Shown here piece by piece: positions 33,559 through 46,056 of a stretch of DNA of 64,000 nt. Made by a program: the position numbers and the translations under genes. Position 1 is the stretch's first letter, and each line of letters begins with the position of its first letter. This stretch comes from Platanthera guangdongensis (Eukaryota; Streptophyta; Magnoliopsida; Asparagales; Orchidaceae): assembly GCA_039583875.1 (NCBI GenBank), contig CM077163.1, forward strand, positions 114,833,213-114,897,212. Direction: 5' to 3'. The notes under the pieces were generated by a model that saw only the letters and a program-made list of their open reading frames with translations, was not told the origin of the DNA and did no database searches.

Positions 33559-34210
33559 CTCCAAGAAGTTGCCTTCTTGGTCCATGTGATCAGTGGGGCT
33601 GGATTAGCTGTGGATCCAGCCAAAGTACGTGTCATGAAGCATTGGTCAACCTTGATGTCAACGGTCGATGTACGGAGCTTCCTTGGGCTTGTCAGGTATT
33701 ATCGCAATTTGTGAAAGGATTCTCAAAGATAGCCCTTCCTCTTACTACTCTGATAAAGAAAGGTGTGCCATACGAGTGGACACCCCAGTGTGAAGCTGCA
33801 TTCCAAGAACTAAAAAGCAGACTTACTACCGCACCTATCCAATCCCTTCCATCTGGAAAGGAGGGATTCAAAGTTTACACCGATGATTCATACCAAGGGA
33901 TGGGAGCAGTACTGATGAAGCCCGGGCATGTGATTGATTATGATTTGAGGTAGCTGAAGAAGCATTAAGTCAAATATCTAGTACATGATTTAGAATTGGG
34001 AGCAGTGGGGGCTTGATGGTTTGGAGGCACTATCTATAAGGCAACCACTGCGAGATATTTTCAGACCACAAGAATTTAAAGTAAGTTCATACATAGGAGG
34101 AACTAAATTTGATGCAGCGGTGGTGGTTGGAATTTTGGTGTGATTATGTGCTTACCTTGAACTACCACCCCAGGAAAGCAAACTCCATGGCTGACGCATT
34201 GAGCAGAAAG
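33559..34210 (+). pseudogene. G1 RNase H
   Basis: After RSFLGLV (frameshifted), [20 protein letters not shown] and FKVYTDDSYQGMGAVLM carry the first catalytic Asp; NYHPRKANSMADALSRK is the C-terminal helix. Several TAG/TAA codons between 33951 and 34110 interrupt it. Confidence 0.75.
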
Positions 34211-34329
34211 GTACCGGAAAAGAGTCGTGGGCCCCGATTGATGAGTATGAAATTAGATCGGATGGTTAAAGTGATGGAGATTACCCGAGTATATAAGGTC
34301 CATTCAGAAGGGTATGGAGAGTACTTAAT

Positions 34330-35428
34330 CGCGATGAGCATAGTTTGTGACATTCGGGACTGAATCTGGGTAGAGCAAGGTAAGGATGCTGCACTGGCCA
34401 TAGTGTTCGAATAAATTGAAGATGGGTCTACTGACGAGTATTCCCTAAAAGATGGCCTCGTTCATTTCCGTGGTCGGCTTTACATTGCCAAAGGGGGTAA
34501 AATTTAGGAAGATATCTTGAGAGTGGAACATTACTCTCAGTATTCAGTGCATCCAGGGATTACCAAGATGTATGTTGACATGCGGAAGACCATGTGTTAG
34601 CCGGGAATGAAGAGAGACATTAGATATTTTATTACGCACCGTGAGGCCTATCAAAAGGTGAAGGAGGAATTCAAGAGCCATGGAGGATTATTACAGTTGT
34701 TGCCCATCCTAAAGTAGAATTTTGAGGATATCTCCATGGACTTCATCCATGATTTGCCTCGCTCAGGCTCAGCGAATGATTCGGTGTGGTTAATCGTGGA
34801 TCGTCTGACAAAGGTAGCCAGGTTTATTCCTAAGAAGAAAGAGGCACATGTGGATGTCTTTGTGTGCCTCTTTGTGGAGTAGTTTGTAAGGTACCGTGGT
34901 GTGCCAAAGACATTCATTTCTGACCGGGATGGTCATTTTACCTCTAAATAATGGAAGGCCATATAGGCGTATTTGGGTTCACGCCTTACCTTCAGCACAA
35001 CCTTTCATACACAGACGGACGGACAGTCTGAGAAAACCATCAAAACTTATGTAGATCTATTGAGGTTGTGTGTGCTGGATAGAGGAGAGCCATGTGAATG
35101 GCTCTTACCCCTGATAGAATTCTCATATAACAACAGTCACCAGACCAGTATCGAGATGGAACCCTATGAACCCCTTTACAGAAGAATGTGTAGAACCCCT
35201 TGTCATGGGTGCAAGATGAAGACACGAAGGTTTTAGTAATTGAGTATATTGATGATACTGATGCTATTGTTAGACTAATATGGGACCGCATTCTTGAGGT
35301 TCAAAGTTGGAAGGTAAAATATTATAATACAAAGCACCAGATGGTAGAATTTCAAGTGGGTGACAAAGTGTTCCTGAAGATCCGGTCGATGCATGGAGTG
35401 TCACGTGTACATGGTGTGAAGAAGCTCG
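34330..35428 (+). pseudogene. G1 integrase, cut by G2
   Basis: Contains SMDFIHDLPRSGSANDSVWL (first Asp), ISDRDGHFTSK (second Asp), TDGQSEKTIKTY (Glu) and SYNNSHQTSIEMEPYE. The C-terminal part stops at VFLKIRSMHGVSRVHGVKKL, where the G2 LTR begins at 35429; the rest should lie beyond the right end of the window. Stops in almost every 60 codons. Confidence 0.8.
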
Positions 35429-37610
35429 TGTAACGCCCCAAAACTCGGAAATGATCCGGTAGCGTCTTAAGGCCAATTTGGGGCCTAGCAAGGGTCACAC
35501 GACCTTGGACACGGGCGTGTCCCTGGCAGTGTCCTACTACGAGTTCGACGATTTTCCATCTGTTCGACGATATGCATTCAACGATCCCTGGAGGTGGGGT
35601 ACATGGCCTGAGATGCGGGTGTGTCCAGGGTCGTGTCCTGCTCCATGTCAGTAGGGTGTGTTGAGCGGGGCATACTACCTGTGACACAGGCGTATCCCGG
35701 ACGGACACGGGCGTGTCCAAGTCAGACACAGGCGTGTACAGGGACGTGCCCATCTTTGTGTCAAACGGGATGTGTTGGGTGAGGGACACGACCTGGAACA
35801 CGGGCGTGTACTCGCCGACACGGGTGTGTCGAATGTTGATACGAGTGTGTCTAAGCCCGTGTCCTAGTCAGAATGTGACGGTTTCCTGTGTCGCTTGAGG
35901 GACACGCCACGTGACACAGGCGTGTCATAAGCTGACATAGGCATGTAAAACAGTACACGGGCGTGTCTGAGCTTGTGTCCTGTTCTATGTTCGATGATCA
36001 TTTTCTGATCGTGTGATAAGGCCTGTGACACGAGCGTGTCACATGCCATGTTCGGCCCAGAAAATTATTTTTAAGGGCGAATCGAGGCCGTTTATTTTAC
36101 TTAGATGGGATCCGATGGCCCAAAACTATTCCTGCAGTGAAATGGTCGGGAATGGAGGGTTTATTCCTCATTGACCATTCTCTTTTTTAAAGAGTTAGAG
36201 AGAAGAGAGACCAAAAGTTGAATAAAAAGGAGCAATCCGGCTGCCGGTGGAGTTTCGGAGCTCCGAATCGCAAGCCGAGTCCGGATCCTTGGAGGTGAGG
36301 CCATTGCGGTGCTTTTCATCTGTATAAGTTTCTTCTCTTCTCAATGGGTCCTAAACGAACTTCTAGGGTAATGATTCTCTTCATGGACATGTGAAGTCCT
36401 CGTTCTTTCTGCATATGAAACCCGCTCTCGCGAGTATGCAGTGAGTATGAGGTGTTCCTTCGGGTGGACATGAATAGTCCTCCTATTTTTGCATGTAGAG
36501 TCCGGAATCAAAGTACGGACATAGGCATGGTGTGTGAAGCCTAGTCAGACAAGTTGGTCTGCATCAGTGATGTTTTATTATGCATGAATAGCCTGAGAAT
36601 ACTTTGTGCCTATGGTTATTTTATGGTTTTCTACGTGGTAGATTACAACAGCGAGCCTTGGGGACTAACCCCAAGGTGCACCCGAAAAACTGGGCAGATG
36701 CGTGGTTCTACCATCTTGGTGGCCTGCGAGCCAACTTGTACATAACTGAGTTATGTAATATTGTGTGATCGATACTCGGGCTTCGGGGAAGCTTGACCCG
36801 CACCGATGACTTAAATTGATGTGGCGATGTGAGCAATGGGTTGAGTGGAACTGCTCCACCTCTATGTGGTTCGGTTTAAGGGGCCTACCAATGGCATAGA
36901 GGCGGGTCTTAGGCTTCGGCCGGAAAGACTCAAATGCTTACGATGTTGTCGTCCTGGGGACGGTGGTGGACCGATTTCATCGAGAATGTGCCCTGAGTGC
37001 ATGGGGTGTGTGGCTGTGCGTGCCTACGCCTGTGGTGAAGTGTGCTAAAATTATAATTTCACTATCTTGTCTTATTATACTGATATAATGCAGGGAAGGA
37101 GCACTGTCGCCCAGATTTATGGGTGTGGTCGTTATAATTTGTTCAGCCTTAGCTGACCATTGCTTTTGTTTTCCACCACTGCGGTGGAATGTTGATTGCT
37201 GGTGCTGTGGAGCCTAGTGGCAAGTAGCGGGATGAAGCCCGGGTCGCTATGCACGCCCTCGAAGGCCAAAAGAAAATGTTTACTTTCATGCTCATGTGTG
37301 GCCGGCCTGCGTGCCGATGTTTGGAAGATAATTATTATTTAAAGTAAACTTTTGTAAGCCCTTAAGGCAAACTAATTTGTGTATTTGTACGTTCATTCCT
37401 TCTTTGGGTCTTTAGTGGGCATTCATGCTGTGGTTTGGTTTCTTATAACTGTTTGAAAAAGCTTCTGCTAGAATGCTCTGAGTTAGGACGCGTGCTCCTT
37501 TGGCAGTAATTTGGTATTAATACGTAACTCCACTAGCTGTCCGTGGTATATGGCGTGCGGCCCCGGCCGGACCTTCTGTTATATCCCATGTGACGGACAA
37601 GGGTGTTATA
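35429..37610 (+). repeat. G2 5' LTR (2182 bp)
   Basis: TGTAACGCCCC start and GGGTGTTATA end (terminal CA now TA), followed by the primer site. U3 carries a CACGGGCGTGT array. Downstream it contains the CGAAAAACTGGGCAGATGCGTGG region and a GCGTGCGGCCCC segment before the end. Confidence 0.9.
35490..36060. repeat. ACACGGGCGTGT array in G2 U3
   Basis: About twenty CGTGTC/GACACG words, most in the form GACACGGGCGTGTCC or diverged copies, plus TTCGACGAT words at about 35540-35585. It begins about 65 bp inside the LTR. Confidence 0.8.
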
Positions 37611-37611
37611 A

Positions 37612-37629
37612 TTTGGTATGAGAGCATGG
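37612..37629 (+). other. G2 primer-binding site
   Basis: TTTGGTATGAGAGCATGG, initiator-Met type with one change from TGGTATCAGAGC, one base inside the LTR end. Confidence 0.8.
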
Positions 37630-37833
37630 CTTCAATCTTGCATATTTGTATTCGTAGTCGAATTATTTTAAGGGGTGGTGAGCACATGTATGTGCGTCAT
37701 CGTTATAACATGAAAAAAACCAATAAATGTACACTTAAGAATGAAAATACACTTGTTTTGAGGAACCTGAGTGTTCCAATGATTGCTTTTAGCAATCTGT
37801 GTGCCACCTAATCGAGGGTTTTTGCTACTATAG

Positions 37834-38980
37834 GTGACTAGGAGTGGCGCAAGACAGTCAAAGCACCTGCTTTCAAAGGCAAGCAGTGCACTTAATGATG
37901 TGGCCGCAACCACTCCTTCAGTAGAAACTATAAGAATCGTAGCGCAATCAGTGTTTGCAATGATAAACGCCCAGCCAGTAAGGAAGGTGCAGTCCCCAGC
38001 CCCTGCGATGGAACATGAACCGCTTCGAGCGCCAGAGCCTTGAGTTGTGGAACGCGTGGCTGAAGAGCCTTTGCCGCCAAGAAGAGCGATAGAAAGATAA
38101 CTTAAACATGTGATGAGTTTCAGTCCTCCAATATTTACAGGGACTGGAACCCCAACTCAAGCCGAGGATTGGCTTGCTGGAGTTAAGAGAATCTTATCGC
38201 AAATAAAAACGGAGGAATTGCAGAAGACCGCCATAGCCACTTTCCTTCTAGATGGCGAGGCAAGGTTATGGTGGGAAGAATTGGAGCAGCATCACTTGGC
38301 TGGGAGATAACTCGCAGACGTCTCGATTGAGGAATTCTCAAGGCTGTTCTTGGCTAGATACCTACCCTCCACTGAGAGAATTGAGATGGAGAATCAGTTT
38401 CTGATGCTGAAGCAGGGAGTCGGTAGTATGGATGAGTACCTCCACGAGTTCACATGGTTGGGTCGTTACGCTTCCCCTACGTTTGGTGATGAGGAGCATA
38501 AGACCAACCGGGTCTTTGAGGGACCGCATGATGACCTGAGGGTACTACTTGCTGGGCCTGTGACGCAAGGTTTCTTAACCTTGGTCAGTTTGGCCCGATC
38601 AATGGAAAGAGATCTGAAGAGAATCCAATGGAGAAAAGACTTGGGTGTGCGGAAGACAGAGTTCAAGGTGCCGAACTCCTCGAAATTTGTGTTCTGTAAG
38701 TGAAATAAGAAGGCTAGGACTTCGGGTCCGGCCCCTACTTCTGGTGCATCTGGGGCAACTACATGTCGAACCCCAAGCACCTGTTACAACTGTGGAAAGC
38801 CGGGGCATTATGCCCGAGAGTGCCTGAGCGGACGTCCAAAGTCCGAGAGGAAGCCTGGAGCAACATACGAGGAAAAGGGGAAGGCGGTGGAGTCAACCAC
38901 ATCCCACTATGCTCCAACTCAGCCTAGAGTGTACAATCATGGCATTCAGGTAGCCATAAAGCAGACTGACGTGGTAACAG
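37834..38980 (+). pseudogene. G2 gag
   Basis: Opens at a GTG (37834; an ATG there may have been lost) with MTRSGARQSKHLLSKA-type basic N-terminus, then FSPPIFTGTGTPTQAEDWL, LWWEELEQHHLAGR-stop, SIEEFSRLFLARYLPSTERIEMENQFLMLKQG, and zinc knuckle CYNCGKPGHYARECLSG at about 38785-38835. Stops at 38041-38043, about 38098, 38308-38310 and 38701-38703, mainly at Gln or Arg positions. Ends phase 1 at the donor-like GTATGAG. Confidence 0.8.
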
Positions 38981-39057
38981 GTATGAGTAAAATAATAGCA
39001 ATTTAGCTTTATATATTTGTTACCTTTTGCGCATTACCTTATAAATGTTGGTGTTAG
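38981..39057 (+). other. Intron-like segment between gag and protease, G2
   Basis: GTATGAG donor, TGGTGTTAG acceptor, 77 bp, A/T-rich. Unspliced gag ends at the TAG 39004-39006 inside it; removal joins gag (..DVVTG) to protease (YVLIFNYPAR) in frame through a GGC glycine codon. Same position and phase as in G1. Confidence 0.7.
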
Positions 39058-39443
39058 GCTATGTTTTGATTTTCAATTATCCAGCGAGAGCACTGTTCGA
39101 TACTGGAGCTTCACATTACTATTTGTCCGAAGGATTTGTATCCCACATCGGAGTACCATCTTCGATGGCAAGGGACAATTTGGATGTGTTGTTGCCTAAT
39201 GGGTGTACAATGCGCACTGATAGAGTTTGTTGCGTAAAGATATGTCTTGGGAGTCAAGAGTTTGACTTGCTAGCGTTACTACTGCCGTTAGTGGAATTCG
39301 ACGTTATATTTGGGATGGACTGGCTCTCAGAGTAGTGGGCATACATTGATTTCAACCGCAAGGAGTTCAAATTGGGAACTGATCGTGAGACGACATTTGC
39401 GGGCATGAAAGGGTCGATCAAGACTTTGATGTCTGCTCTCTAG
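39058..39443 (+). pseudogene. G2 protease
   Basis: LFDTGASHYYLSEGF retains the catalytic Asp; FDVIFGMDWLSE is the C-terminal flap strand. Stops at 39333-39335 and 39441-39443, both TAG where Gln is expected, lead on to RT. Confidence 0.85.
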
Positions 39444-40246
39444 GTGTTTAAGGCAGTTCGTGCTGGTGCAGAGCTATTTTTCACTTTAGTGGAGGATTCA
39501 AAGCCTAAGCCTAGTTTAGACAGTATCCCAGTTTTGTCTGAGTATCCTGATGTGTTCCCTGACAATCTCCCTGGAACCCAGCCTCAGCGAGAGATCGACT
39601 TCATCATTGAGCTGGTGCCAGGTGCCAAACCTGTGTCACGCACTCCATATCGGTTAGTGCCTAAGGAGAAAGAAGAATTGAAAGTGCAACTTCAAGAGCT
39701 GGTGGAGCAAGGTTATGTGCGTCCAAGTTCATCGCCTTGGAGCGCGCCTGTCCTCTTTGTTAAGAAGAAGGACTGAAGTTTGTGGCTTTGTATCGATTAC
39801 CGGGAGTTGAACAAGCTAACAGAGAAGAATAAGTATCTGATCCCAAGGATTGATGATTTGTTCGACCAGCTGGTGGGGTGGACTTTGTACTCAAAGTTGG
39901 ATCTGAAATTCGGATACTATCAGCTGCGGATAAGGTAAAGTGACATCCCCAAAACAGCTTTCAGAACACGCTATGGGCATTATGAGTTCACCATCATGCC
40001 GTATGGGTTGACTAATATTTCATCTATGTTTATGGATTTGATGGACATAATGTTCATAGAGTACCTAGACTACTTCATGACAGTCTTTATCGACGATATA
40101 TTGGTGTACTCGCAGTGCGAGGAGGATCATTTCAAGCATTTGCATATGGTGTTGGAGACATTGAGAAGGATTCAACCTTACGCCAAAATTCTCCAAATGC
40201 TAATTCTTGTTATCCTTGGTTGCATTCTTTGGTCATATAGTTAGTG
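39444..40246 (+). pseudogene. G2 reverse transcriptase
   Basis: [59 protein letters not shown] and [10 protein letters not shown]; the catalytic FIDD box is intact. Stops at 39774-39776 and 39936-39938; a frameshift near 40200 moves to the RNase H frame. Confidence 0.85.
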
Positions 40247-41115
40247 GACAAGGGATTGTGGTAGATCCGGCGAGGATAGTTGTGATACGGGAGTGGCCTA
40301 TGTTATCTTCAGTGGCAAAAGTCCGGAGTTTCCTTGGACTTGCGGGATACTATAGGCGCTTCGTAGAGAACTTCTCGCAGATAGCGTTACCCCTCATGAC
40401 TTTGGCGAGGAAAGATCAAAAGTTTGTGTGGTCTCTAGAGTGTACACAAGCTTTTGAAGAACTGAAAAGACGGTTGACCACGAAGCCTATTATATGTTCG
40501 CCGAGTTGTACCGAAGGGTTTGAGATTTACAGTGATGCTTCGGGCAGTGGCTTAGGTTGTGTTATACTGTAGTATGGGAGTGTAATAGCTTGTGGCTCGC
40601 ATCAGCTAAAGGTACACGAGAGGAATTATCCGGTCCATGACATGGAGTTAGCGTCCGTGATATTTGCCCTGAAGCTGTGGAGTCATTACCTATACGGTGT
40701 GAAGGTCGATATCTTTACCAATCAAAAGAGCCTAAAATACTTGTTGGATCAAAAGGATCTAAACATGCGGCAGCGGAGGTGGATGGAGTTCCTGGGTGAC
40801 TACATCTTCAAGATACATTATGTTCCTGGGAAAGGCAATACAGTGGCGAATGCGTTGACTCGCAGGGCTCCCACGGAGGCCAACTGGTTATCGGTTCATG
40901 ACGAGCGTTTGACTCGGGATTTGGAGGCATTAGAGATCTCTTGTATTGACAAGCAGACGAGTGTTGAAGCCCAATTGAATTGGACAGAGGTGCGGTATGA
41001 CCTTGCTGATAGGATTCGACAAGCTCTGGTTGGGGATGACAACATGAAGCAGACCATGGATGAGGCTTTGGATGGGTCAAATTCCCAATTTATTGTTAAG
41101 GATGGACTGTTGTGA
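40207..41115 (+). pseudogene. G2 RNase H and linker
   Basis: [37 protein letters not shown] (Asp intact), [20 protein letters not shown], then [11 protein letters not shown] where the expected Asp of TDH is Asn (40720-40722), and [19 protein letters not shown]. Stops at 40570-40572 (Gln) and 41113-41115 (TGG to TGA). Confidence 0.85.
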
Positions 41116-41248
41116 AGGGACAGTCGTTTGCGAGTCCCAAACGTGGGTAAACTACTGGAGGAATTGATGTACGAGGCTCATCATACAAAGTACTTGATTC
41201 ACCCAGGGAGCACGAAAAAGTATTGTGATATGAAAAAGTTGTTCTGGT
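41116..41248 (+). pseudogene. G2 integrase zinc-finger part, cut by G3
   Basis: ELMYEAHHTKYLIHPGSTKKYCDMKKLFW holds the HH half of the HHCC finger and stops at the G3 TSD CTGGT (41244-41248). Joining to 51814 restores a W-W-P-G junction typical of the family. It continues at 51819 with KCQTC, the CC half. Confidence 0.9.
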
Positions 41249-43891
41249 TGTCACAACCTGCATTCCCTCAACGAGTATATCGTATCAGAGTAAGAGGAAC
41301 TATGTGTAATGATGCCACGTCATGTAGGGGCTAACTGCACACGCTCAGGCAAACGCTCGACGCTTCCTTTAGTAGTTGAAAACCATCAGTTGTATGCAGA
41401 AAACTATTTAGTTTGATGGCCGTATCCCTCGGCCTTATGGATCAAAATGTGTGTTTGTACGCGGCGGAAAATACTTTAGTTTACTTATGATGATCTCTTA
41501 TATGCATCCTAGATTTATAATCATATAAGAAATCATCCTTTTTTACGTTGTTTGGAAAAATACGTCTTAGTTTATCAAAACATGTATGCATGATATAGGA
41601 TAATAGGTTTGTTTTATCTTGAAAATATCTAATTCAACCTAGCATAAATCCTTCCCAAGAGCAAGGAGACATCATCTCATCCAAATGAGTCACATTAGCA
41701 GTCTAGCATTCATATATCACAATTAAAGAAAGCCACCAATGGGCGCCAACAAGCTGACACGAACCCATTGGGGCACATGTATGTTTGGACAACAAAGTAA
41801 AGAACTACCTCGCTAAGTAAGCTCGACAAGCTCCAAAGAAACTCTACCCAAGCACTAGCCTCTCAACCGGCTACAACCTGCACCTGAGGCATTCAAGAAA
41901 CAACACCTCAGCAATCATCAAAGCTACACAATAGAGTATGAAGTGCATAAAATATGATGAAGGGGCTTACCGACCCCGTAGCAATTTTTCATGCAAAACG
42001 AGTGAAAAGAACAGGTGGAAAACAAGTGTTCAACACTGTCAACCCAAAGTGTAAAACGCACCAAGTGCGTGCAATTCTCATCAAGTCCTGCTCAACCCGC
42101 AGGAGCAAAAAGGCAATATACATGCCCATTCCATCATTTTTTTATAACAAGAACCACTATACTAGTGAAACATAAGCAGCGATTAAGTTTGATTCTGCAA
42201 GGGTGTTTTGGTGGCGGCCCTCTAGTGGAAAGCACCAATAAAAGCCAGCCCAAATCGGGGCCAAAATGGTACTCTATACCATAAAACAAAACCCGGTGGC
42301 CACCAAGGCTGAAACCACACCACCCTTATAGAATCCTCACACAAACGCTCCTGCCATGGTTCACAATTCGCCTCGCAAAACTCACCATAACCCAAGCTAA
42401 ACACGTTTCATTTCATCGTCCTCACTCATGACCACACATTACCCATGTTATGCCAAACTTATTAGCGTTTGGCTTTCTACTTACTCCACAAAGGACAATG
42501 CTAACCAAACCAACAAGCGTATTCTAACATGATTATGACATGAACAAGAAAGAATCACATGAACAAGAAAGGCTACATGAATCAAATGAGCATAAGATTT
42601 AAGTGAGCATAGGGAAAATTCGATAATTAGGCGGCAAGCATGTAAGACTTGAAGGAACAAGAGGATTCATGTTTGTGAGTACTAGACAAAAATAAGAGTA
42701 ACAAGGCTAATAAAATTGAACAAGCTAGTAAAATTGAAAGAGGAAATCTAGCTAAACTTGCACAATCAAAGAACAAGAAAACAATATTGGCAAGGGTGTA
42801 GAACACCGCTTGCCTGAACCGAGACGACACCGCGATGGCTGCTCCTCTCTTTCCTTGCCTTGCTTTAGCTTTTCTCCCTTGCTTTCTCTTTGAGAATGAA
42901 GAAGAAGTTGGAGAAAGGGATAAGTGAGGCGAAAGAATCTCTTTATCGGCCTTATTCCCTCCAGAACAGAGCTGGACCGTTAGATCCAGAATCAGAGAAA
43001 TGAACGGCACAAAAAAACTGAAAAAAGTCGATTTTCGGACCTGTCACGCCCTGTGACACGCCCGTGTCTCAGGGCGTGTACCTTAAGCGGCGCAGACGCC
43101 AACAATTTCCAGCGTATCCACAAGGTACACGGCCGGGTACACGCCCGTGACGGGTCGGTCATGCCCGTGACCTAGGGCGTGTAGCCCGTGTCTCGACATC
43201 TCGTCGACCAAAAGTGTCGACACTTCGACAAATCTTGACACACCCTGTGACACGCCCGTGTCACAGGCCGTGTCCCCTCTCTCGACACCAGACACTCGAC
43301 ACGTGACACTAGACACTCGACACTCGACACTCGACATAGCGGGACATGGCCCGTGACACGCCCGTGTCACGGGACGTGTACCCTATTCGTCGAGCTCAAC
43401 TCGACGCAAGAAAATTCGTCGAGTCAAGGAGGTCACGCCCCAGGTCACGCCCTGGGTCACGCCCCGACACGCCCGTGTCGGGGGTCGTGTTCCTTCCGCA
43501 ACTTCGTCGAACGAAGTTCTACGACCACAAAGCCAAACCGCATCCCGAGCTGGACACGCCCTGGGACACGCCCGTGTCCCAGGCCATGTCACTAAAAAAT
43601 GACCATTTTTTCATTAAGGACTTTTTACCCCTTTTTGTTTTCTGTTCACATCTTCCATACAATCAACCCATTTTGCGCAACCTTACCCGGGCTCGAAAAA
43701 GTGCAAGCATTCCCTAAGAGGCCTCACCGAGTCCCCAAATTGGGCTCCGGCTTGCTGGGGAATCGTGCAACTCGGCTACCAAAACAGCCACTCGCAAGCC
43801 CGCGGGAAAACCATGCTCGAACAACGGTCAAAGCCAACGTAACGCCCATCAAGCGTATGCAATCATTCAACGAAAAATACAGGGCGTTATA
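41249..43891 (-). repeat. G3 3' LTR (2643 bp)
   Basis: + strand TGTCACAACCTGC to GGGCGTTATA (terminal CA now TA). It includes an 84-bp stretch bounded by TATGCAT (41501-41507 and 41585-41591) that is absent from the other LTR. U3 hairpin array at about 43040-43600. Confidence 0.9.
43040..43600. repeat. Hairpin array in G3 3' LTR U3
   Basis: CACGCCCGTGTC words, a GTGTCGACAC palindrome at about 43212, TCGTCGAG words, a CACTCGACA run at about 43300-43335, and the 24-bp CCTGGGACACG hairpin at 43560-43583. Confidence 0.8.
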
Positions 43892-43906
43892 TTCACTCCC
43901 CCTAAC
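43892..43906 (-). other. G3 polypurine tract
   Basis: Minus strand GTTAGGGGGAGTGAA directly upstream of the 3' LTR start. Confidence 0.8.
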
Positions 43907-44022
43907 AAAAAGTTTCGCCTCGAAACTCTTCAATACTTTTATCTAAATCAAAGGAGTAATCAAACAAAAACACCAATTCACATACCAGCTTATTTACAGG
44001 AACAAATGAGGGTGAGCCGCCC

Positions 44023-44400
44023 TCATCGTTGACTCGAGCTCCCACGTCGCGCTTTCCACATTCTGATTTTCCATAGGACTTTGACCATAGGAATCTTATT
44101 TTTCCGCAACACGCGCTCTTGGGAGTCCAAAATATGGATGGGCATCTCTACATACGAAAGGTTCGGCGCCAACTGCGGCACAAAGTCCAAAACTTGCTTA
44201 TCATTCCGCACACACTTGCGAAGTTGGATGACATGAAACATGTCGTGAACACCAGGAAAGTTCACGGGTAATTCTACTTTCTAAGCGGATGCACCAACTC
44301 GCGCAAGAATCTTGAAGGGACCCACAAATCTTTGGTCTAATTTGCGCTTTTTTCCAAACCTTTTAATTCCAACCATTGGGGAGACTTTCAGGAAGACAAA
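44023..44400 (-). pseudogene. G3 integrase C-terminus / chromodomain-like end
   Basis: 44265-44023 encodes the HDMFHVIQLRKC segment and IPMVKVLWKIRMWKARRGSS, matching the C-terminal chromodomain-like region of Tekay-type integrases, which directs insertion to marked chromatin. Frameshifts separate it from the core. Confidence 0.7.
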
Positions 44401-45474
44401 ATCCCCCACAACAAACTCTAACTCCGACCTTCGTGCTCTTGGGCGATCCGGAGCTTCTCCCGAATAAGTCGTACGGCAACTTCCATGTCCACGTGCGCCT
44501 CTAGGCCCAACAAAGGCCGCTCGCCAACCTCAGCCCAAAATAGGGGAGTGCGACATCGTCGCCCATATAAAGCTTCGAACGGAGCCATTTGCAAGCTTTC
44601 TTGATAGCTGTTATTATATGCGAATTCCATAAGCCGCAAACGTTCATCCCATGCTCCGCCATACTCAAGAATATAGCATCGAATAAATATCTTCCACGAT
44701 TTGGTTCACTCGTTCCGTTTGGCCATTCGTCTGAGGGTGTTAAGCAGTGGAATATCTCATATCCGTCCCCAAACCCTCTTGTAGACTCTTCCAGAAACGA
44801 GAAGTAAATCGGGAATCCCGGTCTAAAATGATACTGACTGACACACCATGCAGTCGGATGATCTCGTTCAAATATACCTCCTCTATTGTCTTCATCGGGT
44901 AGGTGATCTTAAATGGTATGAAGTGAGCACACTTGGTCAACCTATCCACGATCACCCATACAGAGTCATGTCCTCGTGGAGATCTTGGTAAGCCTGTAAT
45001 AAAATCCATTGAAATGCTTTCCCACTTCCATGTTGGAATCTCCAATGGCATCAACTTGCCACCAGGCCTCCCATGATCAGCTTTCACCCGCTTGCAGGTC
45101 TGATATTCAGATACAAATTGCGCTATATCTCTTTTCATTTCATACCACCAGATAATTTGTTTCAAATCATGGTACATTTTTGTTGAGCCTGGATGGTAGG
45201 CCATACTTGAGCCATGTGCTTCCCTACATACCATATCGCGAATGTCTCCAACTGCGGGGATACAAAATCGACCGCGATACTTTAATATGCCCCCATCATC
45301 AATAGCAAAATCCGGTAAGTCACCCTTTTCAGTCCGAAGAACTAAATGTAAAAGATCAGGATCATCCCTTTGATGTTGTCTTGCAAGCATCATCGATGAA
45401 GGTTCTTCTACTGCCAAATGACTTTGTGGTTCATATCTTCCCACGACAATATCCATCAATAGAAATTCATCCAC
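44401..45474 (-). pseudogene. G3 integrase
   Basis: REAHGSSMAYHPGSTKMYHDL (HH) and FVSEYQTCKRVKADH, where the first Cys of the finger is Tyr; SMDFITGLPRSPRGHDSVWV, ILDRDSRFTSRFW and HPQTNGQTERV supply the DDE residues, with a TAA just before the last. 44639-44418 (FAYNNSYQESLQMAPFEALYGRRC) follows in another frame. Confidence 0.8.
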
Positions 45475-46044
45475 TAGACGGTCGGCTGAAAGATGAAATT
45501 ATTTACCTATCTTCCGACTCAAAGCATCGGCCACAACATTAGCTTTCCCGGGATGATACTGAATTTCCACATCATAATCAGCTACATATTCAAGCCATCG
45601 CCGTTGGCCCAGATTAAGTTCCTTTTGCGTGAAGACGTACTTCAAACTTTTATGATCTGTAAAGATTTTACACTACGCGCCGTAAAGTAAGTGTCTCCAC
45701 AACTTCAATGCAAATATTACCGCTGCGAACTCCAAATCATGCGTCGGGTAGTTCTTTTCATGACTTTTCAACTGCTGAGTCCCATACGCAATTACTTTTT
45801 GGTCTTGCATTAATACACATCTGAGTCCAACGTGCAATGCATCCACAAAAACCTCATAATCTATCCCTTCTGTTAGTAATATCAACACAGGAGCGGTACA
45901 TAACCTGTTCTTGAGTTCAAGGAAGGACGCCTCACACTTGTCATTCCAATCAAATGCCACATTATTCTGGGTTAAGCGAGTCAAAGGTGCAGCCAACGTA
46001 GCAAAACCTTCTACAAATCTGCGATAATAGCCGGCCAATCCCAA
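45475..46044 (-). pseudogene. G3 RNase H
   Basis: [37 protein letters not shown] (Asp present), [22 protein letters not shown] then TAG (45673-45675), and [11 protein letters not shown] and [16 protein letters not shown] downstream with a TAA near 45500. Confidence 0.8.
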
Positions 46045-46056
46045 GAAGCTCCGAAT

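Larger units (their letters stand above)
16569..35428 (+). mobile_element. G1: decayed chromovirus-type gypsy element with nested insertions
   Basis: Own sequence is 16569-17348 plus 31815-35428. The first 33 bp are the end of its 5' LTR (ending GGTCTTACA), then an initiator-Met primer site, gag, protease, RT, RNase H and integrase on the plus strand. It was cut by a copia in the 5' LTR, by solo LTR S in gag, and by G2 in the integrase C-terminus. It is the oldest layer of the nest, with many stops. Confidence 0.8.

Noticed and set aside
41954..42284. Plus-strand ORFs repeated in both G3 LTRs (also 49919-50249).
   Set aside because: Antisense to the element, no recognisable domain, shared only because LTRs are duplicates.
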